From: Spirochaetaceae bacterium
GTDB taxonomy: Bacteria > Spirochaetota > Spirochaetia > Treponematales > Breznakiellaceae
Reading direction: 5' to 3'
NCBI GenBank assembly: GCA_031278295.1
Contig: JAITKQ010000039.1
Coordinates: forward strand, 1 to 5,784
DNA: 5,784 bases
This document shows, piece by piece, positions 1 to 4,047 of the stretch. Position 1 is the stretch's first letter. Each line of letters starts with the position of its first letter. A program made the position numbers and the translations under genes. The notes beneath the pieces were generated by a model. That model was given only the letters and a program-made list of their open reading frames with translations. It searched no databases and was not told where the DNA came from.

Positions 1-140
1 GGCGGGGCGGGGCGGCGTATAAACCGGGAACAAGGCGGCGCGTTCGTTTCCCGACCCGGTGGCGGGTTTCGTGCGGTGAGCGACATTCAAACCGCGATTT
101 ATGCTGCCGACTTTACCGGGAACGAGCTTATCCTGCGCGC

Positions 141-161
141 CGGCAAAAAGCATTTTTGCCG
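141..161. repeat. Perfect hairpin in repeat unit 1
   Basis: An inverted repeat with 9-base arms (CGGCAAAAA and TTTTTGCCG) around a 3-base GCA loop. It lies inside the invariant half of the 167-bp unit. No T-run follows the stem on either strand, so it is not a standard intrinsic terminator. Confidence 0.75.
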
Positions 162-307
162 CATAGTGGCGGGGCAGGGCGGCGTATAAACCGTGAACAA
201 GGCGGCCCGTTCGTTTCCCGACCCTGAGGCGGGTTGCGTGCGGAGAGCGACTTAATATCCGCGAGTTAAGATGCCGAGTTTACCGGGAACGAGCTTATCC
301 TGCGCGC

Positions 308-328
308 CGGCAAAAAGCATTTTTGCCG
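308..328. repeat. Perfect hairpin in repeat unit 2
   Basis: Identical to the hairpin at 141-161 and exactly 167 bases downstream: arms of 9 bases around a GCA loop, within the block that has no changes between units. Confidence 0.75.
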
Positions 329-350
329 CATAGTGGCGGGGCGGGGCGGC

Positions 351-376
351 GTATAAACCGATCATCGGGTGATCGG
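351..376 (-). terminator. Possible weak terminator downstream of the yjbQ-family gene
   Basis: On the minus strand, 7-base arms CCGATCA and TGATCGG (376-370 and 364-358) enclose a 5-base loop and are followed by TTTATAC (357-351). It lies about 70 bases beyond the yjbQ-family stop codon in the direction of transcription. The stem is short and the T-run is interrupted, so this is only a candidate. A second short inverted repeat (402-407 with 415-420) lies between it and the gene but has no T-run. Confidence 0.3.
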
Positions 377-447
377 GGCAATATTTCAGCGTACTGCCGC
401 GCCGGCCTTTACCGGGCCGGATTCTGCGGGCCAAGCCTGGATTCGGG

Positions 448-876
448 CTATGTGACCGGATTTTGGCAGGAACATTCCCCAAAAACCCTTACGTGGACGG
501 TACGTGTGCGGGGGCCGTCAAATTCCGTAAACCAGATAGCCTGCCACGTACCGAGAAGGGGGCGTCCGGCGGAGACGATAACCGTGATTGACGGCCCTAC
601 CAGGCTGGTCTTGGCGTGGGCGGCGGAATTTCCTTCCGCGTGGCGAAAATCGGCGCGGTCGGGCGAGATGGCGTTCAGCGCGGTGAGCATGTCACGCGGC
701 ACATCCGGATCGGCGTTTTCATTGATAGTAACGGCGGCTGTTGTGTGCGGCACAAAAACAACGCAGACACCTTCGGTTACACGGGAGGCCTCGATCGCTT
801 TTCGGACCCTTGCCGTAATGTTGAGCCATTCGTTCCGCTCCCGTGTCTCAAGCGTGAATGTAGAAAGTACAGTCAT
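448..876 (-). CDS. YjbQ / UPF0047 family protein (secondary thiamine-phosphate synthase-like)
   Basis: A 142-residue soluble protein with no signal peptide or membrane segment. It covers the whole of the small YjbQ/UPF0047 family (usually about 130-140 residues). Visible family motifs are VPHTTAAVTINENADPDV (residues 42-59), FRHAEGNSAAH (77-87, with H79, N83 and H87 as likely metal or active-site residues), LVGPS (92-96), GTWQ (109-112) and FDGPR (119-123). Family members are described as having weak thiamine-phosphate synthase activity, and the physiological role is unsettled. The last eight or nine residues (CSCQNPVT) lie beyond the usual family end and may be a harmless read-through toward the repeat region. 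The ATG is preceded by a weak AGGCGG. The gene is 113 bases downstream of argC, with a terminator-like hairpin between them, so it is probably transcribed separately. The family call is secure; the reaction is not. Confidence 0.93.
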   Translation of the reverse strand: MTVLSTFTLETRERNEWLNITARVRKAIEASRVTEGVCVVFVPHTTAAVTINENADPDVPRDMLTALNAISPDRADFRHAEGNSAAHAKTSLVGPSITVIVSAGRPLLGTWQAIWFTEFDGPRTRTVHVRVFGECSCQNPVT

Positions 877-904
877 ACCGCCTACTGTAGCAAAAAATCA
901 AAAG

Positions 905-933
905 AATAGACAGCTTGCGCGTTGCCTCATCAA
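905..933 (-). promoter_or_regulatory. Candidate promoter of the yjbQ-family gene
   Basis: On the minus strand, TTGATG (933-928) and TCTATT (910-905) are separated by 17 bases, each matching four of six sigma-70 consensus positions. The expected start near 898 would leave a leader of about 20 bases containing the weak AGGCGG site. Its position just after the argC terminator-like hairpin makes sense, but the sequence match is moderate. Confidence 0.3.
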
Positions 934-980
934 AAATGTAACCGAAAGGGGCGGGAAGCGGGCGGGCTTAGGGCACGGGT

Positions 981-1028
981 AAAAAGAGGCTAGAAGGCGG
1001 AGGGCAGTGCGCCCAGTCCGCAGCCTTC
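981..1028 (-). terminator. Terminator-like hairpin overlapping the argC stop codon
   Basis: On the minus strand the end of argC folds as GAAG/CTTC, GCGGA/TCCGC and GGGC/GCCC (13 pairs in all, with 3-base and 2-base bulges on the 5' side) around a GCACT loop. The stem spans 1028-993. It is followed by the TAG stop (992-990), then CC and TCTTTTT (987-981). The stem is bulged and the T-run begins five bases after it, so efficiency is uncertain. It would separate argC from the yjbQ-family gene. Confidence 0.4.
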
Positions 1029-2111
1029 GTCAAAGCCAAAGACGATGTTCATGTTTTGGACGGCCTGACCGGCGGCACCCTTGACCATATTGTCGATCGC
1101 GCTTACCACGACAAGATTCGCGCCGTTCTGGTCTATATGCACCGATATATCGCAAAAGTTTGATGAGCGCACACGGCCTGTTGCGGGAAAAACGCCGGGT
1201 GGAAGTACGCGCACAAAGCGTTCATTCCGGTAAAAGTCCGCATACAGGGCGCGGATGCGGGCGGTTTTTTCGACAAGCTCTTTGGAAGGCGGGCGCGGTT
1301 GTGAAGGCTCAGACGGCCCGCAGCTCCAGTCGCGGGAAAGCGGGATATAGACGGTGCTAAGGATACCCCGGTTCATCGGGGCAAGGTGCGGCGTAAAGAT
1401 CAGCGGGCGGGCGGAGGACGGCGGTATACCCTCCATGAGCGAAAAGTTGCGGCTGATTTCCGGCGTGTGGCGGTGGGCGCCCACCTTGTACGGCGTCATC
1501 GAATCGGAACATTCCGGGAAGTGGTAACCCCGTGCCGGCTCGCGCCCGCCGCCTGTAATGCCGGAGGCGGAATCGACGATTATCGTGCCGCCGGCGTAAA
1601 CGCCGCGTGAGAGAGCGGGGAAGGCCGCCAGCGAGGCTCCGGTCGGGTAGCAGCCTGGATTCGCCACTACGAGAGCCTTGCCGCCGGAGGCCGCCGCCTT
1701 GATTTTTTGACGATTCATTTCCGGCAGGCCGTAAACCGATTCCTCGTGCAGGGAGGGGTACTGGTAACATTTACCGTACCAGGCGCTGTACGTTTCCTGA
1801 TCGTCGTCAAAACGGAAGTCCGCGGACAGGTCTATGTACGGTATGCCGAGTCTAAAACAGATACAGGCAAAATCCTCCCCCACGCCGTGCGGCAGCGCCG
1901 CGAACACGACATCGGAAGCGGCGATAAGCGTTGTGGCGTTTTCCAGTTCTACATCGGGGCCGCCAAGAAAGTTGGGGTATATGTCCGACAGCCGCCTTCC
2001 CGCATGGCTCGTTGAGGAAACCCTCAGCTCCTCCACCTCCGGATGTCCGGACAAGATTCTGAACAGTTCCGCGCCGGCGTAGCCGGCCGCTCCTATGATC
2101 CCCGCAGTCAT
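990..2111 (-). CDS. argC: N-acetyl-gamma-glutamyl-phosphate reductase
   Basis: A 373-residue cytoplasmic enzyme that reduces N-acetylglutamyl phosphate to N-acetylglutamate semialdehyde with NADPH, the third step of arginine synthesis. The N-terminal dinucleotide-binding fold shows GAAGYAGAELFRIL (residues 7-20). The conserved block YIDLSADFR is at 92-100 and YGLPE at 127-131. The active-site cysteine is C154 in NPGCYPT (151-157). It is followed by DSASGITGGGR (180-190) and the histidine motif GAHRHTPEI (211-219). The C-terminal part has FTPHLAPMNRGI (239-250), VRSSNFCDI (314-322) and NMVKGAAGQAVQNMN (341-355). It belongs to the longer ArgC class (about 345 residues is usual); the surplus is a Pro/Ser-rich insert around residues 258-278 and a short C-terminal tail. 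The ATG has a GGAGG site four bases upstream (2120-2116). No other arginine gene is in the window. A terminator-like hairpin overlaps its stop codon. Confidence 0.97.
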   Translation of the reverse strand: MTAGIIGAAGYAGAELFRILSGHPEVEELRVSSTSHAGRRLSDIYPNFLGGPDVELENATTLIAASDVVFAALPHGVGEDFACICFRLGIPYIDLSADFRFDDDQETYSAWYGKCYQYPSLHEESVYGLPEMNRQKIKAAASGGKALVVANPGCYPTGASLAAFPALSRGVYAGGTIIVDSASGITGGGREPARGYHFPECSDSMTPYKVGAHRHTPEISRNFSLMEGIPPSSARPLIFTPHLAPMNRGILSTVYIPLSRDWSCGPSEPSQPRPPSKELVEKTARIRALYADFYRNERFVRVLPPGVFPATGRVRSSNFCDISVHIDQNGANLVVVSAIDNMVKGAAGQAVQNMNIVFGFDEGCGLGALPSAF

Positions 2112-2273
2112 TGCGCCTCCGTTGCTTTAAAGTTTATGCGGAATCACTGTAAACTGCCAACAGCCTGCGGCAGGCGGGGCGTCCTGCCTTGGCCGTGTGG
2201 CGCAAAAACCTTGTTTTCGCCCGAATGCCGTTTAAAATTTCCGTCGATCATGTTTAGCCCCCCCCCCCCCCCC
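2112..2273 (-). other. glycerate kinase-argC intergenic region with G16 tract and short ORF
   Basis: These 162 bases separate the glycerate kinase stop from the argC start. In the direction of transcription they hold the G16 run (2273-2258), then a 35-codon ORF with ATG at 2251-2249 and TGA at 2146-2144, a small hairpin GCCTG-CCG-CAGGC (2175-2163), and the argC ribosome binding site. The ORF peptide has no recognisable similarity and three scattered arginines. The poly-G run is its only possible ribosome-binding site. I see no convincing promoter or terminator: a TTTACA at 2153-2148 has a TTTAAA 16 bases downstream, but a start from there would fall inside the argC ribosome binding site. Confidence 0.4.
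2258..2273. repeat. Homopolymer tract of 16 C (G16 on the transcribed strand)
   Basis: An uninterrupted run of sixteen C on the plus strand, ending at the base before the TAA stop complement of the glycerate kinase gene (2274-2276). Length changes here would not alter the kinase protein, but could affect the transcript or a promoter between the kinase gene and argC. The exact count is also the least reliable part of any sequence assembly. Confidence 0.95.
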
Positions 2274-3410
2274 TTACAACTTTGTTATACTGATCAAGCG
2301 TAGCAGGCTGTCCATCGTCAGGCGCAAATCGTTCTTGCAGCGGAGGCGGTTTTTTGAGAACGGGAGACTCACGCGGTTGATGCTGAATACCGCGCTGAGC
2401 CCCTCGTTGTAGGCGGCTTCTATGCCGGCGCCTATGTCGCCCACCACCGCTATGACGGGGACGCCGTGTTTCTTAGCGCGGCGGGCCACGCCGATCACGA
2501 CCTTGCCGCGCAGGCTCTGTGCGTCCAGCCTGCCTTCGCCGGTAAATACGAGGCCGGCGCCGTGCACGAGGCTGTCGAAACGCGCCGTATCGAGGACCGT
2601 CTCTATACCCATTTCGAGGCGCGAACCGAAAAAGGCCGCCATACCGCCACCCATGCCGCCGGCTGCCCCTGCTCCCGGCATTGCGGCCACGTCACAGCCC
2701 AGGTCACGCTTTACGGTTTCCGCCGCCGCCCTAAGCTGGCCGTCCAGGAAGCTGACCATTTCAGCGTCCGCCCCCTTCTGCGGGGCAAAGACACAGGCGG
2801 CGCCGTTTTCGCCGTACAGCGGGTTATCGATGTCGCACATCGTTACGATTTCGACGGCGCGCAGAGCGGCGTCCATGCCGTCCGGCTCTATGCGGGCGAT
2901 CTTTGACAGGGTGCCGCCTGTGGGCGTAAACTCCCGGCCCTCACCGTCTATAAAACGGACACCTGCGGCGGCGGCGGCACCGGCCCCGAAGTCATTTGTC
3001 GCGCTGCCGCCGAGGCCCACGATTATCTTTTTGCAGCCGCGCCGGGCCGCGTCCAGCATCAGGAGGCCCACGCCGTAGGTCGTCGTCCTGTCCGGGCAGA
3101 GCCGTCCGCCCGTAAGCGGCAGTCCGGCGCAGGCCGCCATCTCGATCACGGCCGTTTTAGCGCCGTCCAGCAGGCCGTAAAAGCCCTGTATCTCTTCAAA
3201 GTACGGCCCCTTGGAGGGGAGCGTAACTTTTTGGCCGCCGCAGGCCGTCAAAAACGAATCGACGCTGCCTTCCCCGCCGTCCGCGGCCGGTATCTTGATG
3301 ATCCCCGCCTTAGGGTAGTAGGCGCGGACGCGCTCCTCCATGATTCGGCAAATCTCGAGCGAAGACATCGTACCCTTAAACGAATCGGGAACCAGCACGA
3401 TCTTTTTCAC
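2274..3410 (-). CDS. Glycerate kinase (GlxK/GarK family)
   Basis: A 378-residue cytoplasmic enzyme phosphorylating D-glycerate with ATP, normally to 2-phosphoglycerate in this family (EC 2.7.1.165/31), which feeds lower glycolysis. The full family length is present. Motifs in order are PDSFKGTMSS (residues 8-17), PAADGGEGSVD (41-51), IEMAACAGLP (89-98), RTTTYGVG (108-115), GLGGSATND (132-140), CDIDNPLYGENGAA (192-205), FAPQKGA (208-214), a glycine-rich stretch (246-256) and TGEGRLDAQSLRGKVVIGVA (290-309). The start is GTG at 3410-3408: an in-frame TAG lies only 12 bases upstream, and the family N-terminus begins exactly here. Its own ribosome binding site is poor (AGGA ten bases away), but its GTG overlaps the TGA of a possible 61-codon ORF. 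Which phosphoglycerate isomer is made cannot be read from sequence with certainty, so no symbol is assigned. Confidence 0.95.
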   Translation of the reverse strand: MKKIVLVPDSFKGTMSSLEICRIMEERVRAYYPKAGIIKIPAADGGEGSVDSFLTACGGQKVTLPSKGPYFEEIQGFYGLLDGAKTAVIEMAACAGLPLTGGRLCPDRTTTYGVGLLMLDAARRGCKKIIVGLGGSATNDFGAGAAAAAGVRFIDGEGREFTPTGGTLSKIARIEPDGMDAALRAVEIVTMCDIDNPLYGENGAACVFAPQKGADAEMVSFLDGQLRAAAETVKRDLGCDVAAMPGAGAAGGMGGGMAAFFGSRLEMGIETVLDTARFDSLVHGAGLVFTGEGRLDAQSLRGKVVIGVARRAKKHGVPVIAVVGDIGAGIEAAYNEGLSAVFSINRVSLPFSKNRLRCKNDLRLTMDSLLRLISITKL

Positions 3411-3592
3411 GCCGGGCGCGTCCTACGGGAAGGGGGGAGGATGGAGCCCCCGTTCATAGCGGGGAGGCCTGCTACCGGCGTAAGGGCGGCCTGCGTCCTG
3501 TAACCCTGATCCGGCGTCATCCGCCCGGAACTGCCTGGCGCCCGGAAGTACGAATCGTTGGCGTGGGAGGCCGTCAACGCGATACCTGACAT
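3407..3592 (-). CDS. Possible small hypothetical protein overlapping the glycerate kinase start
   Basis: A 61-codon ORF starting with ATG at 3592-3590, preceded by AAGGGG with a 4-base gap (3602-3597), a reasonable ribosome binding site. Its TGA shares the sequence GTGA with the GTG start of glycerate kinase, the classic arrangement for translational coupling, and the kinase has only a weak site of its own. The peptide is polar, with many Pro, Ser, Arg and Gly residues, no signal peptide, no membrane segment and no family I recognise. A second ORF in another frame (3608-3423) covers the same bases with a weaker context, so the open frame may be chance in GC-rich DNA. It may equally be a leader ORF whose translation, not its product, matters. 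Confidence 0.3.
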   Translation of the reverse strand: MSGIALTASHANDSYFRAPGSSGRMTPDQGYRTQAALTPVAGLPAMNGGSILPPSRRTRPA

Positions 3593-3811
3593 AAAACCCC
3601 TTGATCATAAAAAATTCGGCTGCCTACAGAAACCCGAACAGCATAGTATTTTGCAAAGGCCGCAAAAAGGGGCGGAGACAGGGCGGCGGGGCCATGGCAG
3701 ACGGGAGGCCGTTTCGGGATGACGATTCGGGGGCAGGCCGCCTGCCGGATGGCGGGGTGCCTCAAACCCGGCTGACTTTTACGCTTTTTACGAAAAAAAA
3801 CCGTCATCAGC
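3593..3811. other. Divergent intergenic stretch without a recognisable gene
   Basis: Between the small minus-strand ORF and the promoter of the plus-strand lipoprotein I find no coding sequence with a plausible start site. On the minus strand there are -10-like strings (TATGAT at 3609-3604, TATGCT at 3645-3640), but their -35 partners are poor. A start from TATGAT would fall within the ribosome binding site of the 61-codon ORF. The promoter of the glycerate kinase unit should lie here but cannot be pinned down. Confidence 0.4.
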
Positions 3812-3840
3812 TTGCCCCCCCTCCCCCCTTGCGCTATAAT
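3812..3840 (+). promoter_or_regulatory. Sigma-70-type promoter of the lipoprotein gene, with C-tract spacer
   Basis: TTGCCC (3812-3817) and a consensus TATAAT (3835-3840) are 17 bases apart. Transcription would begin near 3847, about 200 bases before the ATG at 4048. Most of the spacer is made of C runs, so a change in run length would change the -35/-10 distance directly. A further weak candidate, TTGCAA (3909-3914) with CATTAT (3931-3936), lies inside the leader. Confidence 0.6.
3815..3828. repeat. C7-T-C6 homopolymer tract inside the promoter spacer
   Basis: Seven C (3815-3821), one T, then six C (3823-3828). The tract begins in the last three bases of the -35 element and fills much of the spacer before TATAAT. 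Runs of this length are moderately prone to slippage. Confidence 0.85.
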
Positions 3841-3858
3841 GTAGTATAACAAAAGGGG

Positions 3859-3910
3859 AAGCCCCGGAACAGCGCTTATTCTTTGGACAGAAGACGCCGG
3901 ACCGGGGCTT
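3859..3910 (+). promoter_or_regulatory. Leader stem A
   Basis: A perfect 9-bp stem, AAGCCCCGG (3859-3867) with CCGGGGCTT (3902-3910), encloses 34 bases. Inside, GCG/CGC (3872-3874 with 3895-3897) and TCTT/AAGA (3880-3883 with 3891-3894) extend it. An alternative small hairpin, GGGG (3855-3858) with CCCC (3862-3865), competes for the same C residues. Confidence 0.55.
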
Positions 3911-3963
3911 GCAAAACGTGTACATGATACCATTATTTAAGCAAAAGGTCAAGTAGACGTTCC

Positions 3964-3991
3964 GGGCGCGGCCCTGAAATGGGCCGCGCTC
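3964..3991 (+). promoter_or_regulatory. Leader stem B, attenuator-like hairpin
   Basis: A perfect 9-bp GC-rich stem, GCGCGGCCC (3966-3974) with GGGCCGCGC (3981-3989), around a TGAAAT loop, extendable by one G-U and one G-C pair. It is followed within about eight bases by TTTT (3998-4001). The T-run is short and not adjacent, so it is a doubtful terminator. It may be an attenuator or a structural support for the next stem. Confidence 0.5.
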
Positions 3992-4043
3992 CTCCTCTTT
4001 TGTCCGTCCGGGCTTGGTCCGGGCGTACAAAATTTTAGGAGGA
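3990..4043 (+). promoter_or_regulatory. Leader stem C: sequesters the ribosome binding site
   Basis: TCCTCCT (3990-3996) pairs perfectly with the Shine-Dalgarno AGGAGGA (4037-4043). Above it, after an internal loop (C3997 against four T), TTTTGT (3998-4003) pairs with ACAAAA (4027-4032). After one mismatch, 4005-4011 pairs with 4019-4025 (seven pairs including one G-U), closing on a 7-base loop. That is about 20 pairs in one long hairpin, with the ribosome binding site in its base. Confidence 0.6.
4037..4043 (+). promoter_or_regulatory. Shine-Dalgarno site of the lipoprotein gene
   Basis: AGGAGGA lies four bases before the ATG at 4048 and decides that start. It is a near-perfect match to the 16S rRNA tail, yet every base of it can be paired in stem C. 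Confidence 0.85.
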
Positions 4044-4047
4044 CTCT

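Larger units (their letters stand above)
1..360. repeat. Tandem array of a 167-bp non-coding unit (2 full copies + partials)
   Basis: The string GGCGGCGTATAAACCG occurs at 11, 178 and 345, an exact 167-base spacing, giving units 11-177 and 178-344 and the first 16 bases of a third unit at 345-360. Bases 1-10 match the end of a preceding unit, so the array probably extends left of the window. Between the two full units the first 101 bases differ at about 15 positions, whereas the next 64 bases (112-175 and 279-342) are identical. The unit junction is a threefold pentamer GGCGG (1-15 and 335-349; one base changed in 168-182). Because 167 is not a multiple of three, any reading frame shifts from unit to unit, which argues against a repeated protein. 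I see no transposase or terminal duplication. It may be a dispersed intergenic element of this genome, but that cannot be tested here. Confidence 0.9.
3847..4047 (+). promoter_or_regulatory. Structured ~200-nt 5' leader of the lipoprotein mRNA
   Basis: From the predicted transcription start to the ATG there is no ORF with a credible start, but there are three strong inverted repeats: stem A (3859-3910), stem B (3964-3991) and stem C (3990-4043). Stems B and C are adjacent and can coexist as a stacked pair, and stem C pairs the whole ribosome binding site. A linker (3911-3963) is A-rich and carries GCAAAA twice (3911 and 3941). I do not recognise a known riboswitch class. The structures are read by eye from base pairing; no energy calculation was done. 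Confidence 0.5.

Noticed and set aside
1..360. CRISPR-like repeat array
   Set aside because: The units are 167 bp and directly adjacent without short unique spacers, and no cas gene is present.
252..482. 76-codon minus-strand frame through repeat unit 2
   Set aside because: It overlaps the end of the yjbQ-family gene and lies in the 167-bp repeat. The frame is not kept from unit to unit, so it is likely a by-product of the repeat.
323..982. 219-codon plus-strand frame
   Set aside because: It runs antisense across the whole yjbQ-family gene and parts of the repeat. The minus strand carries the clear family motifs.
2126..2153. argC promoter candidate TTTACA-16-TTTAAA on the minus strand
   Set aside because: Transcription from it would start within the argC Shine-Dalgarno sequence, leaving no usable ribosome binding site.
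2422..3078. 218-codon plus-strand frame opposite glycerate kinase
   Set aside because: It is antisense of a gene with full-length family motifs. The Pro/Ala/Arg-rich translation is typical of shadow frames.
3574..3933. 119-codon minus-strand frame upstream of glycerate kinase
   Set aside because: There is no ribosome binding site before its ATG, it runs through the C tracts, promoter and leader of the lipoprotein gene, and the product shows no recognisable domain.
4033..4036. Stem C read as an intrinsic terminator because TTTT follows its upper stem
   Set aside because: Only four T follow, and they are directly succeeded by the Shine-Dalgarno and ATG of the lipoprotein. Ribosome binding site occlusion explains the pairing better.
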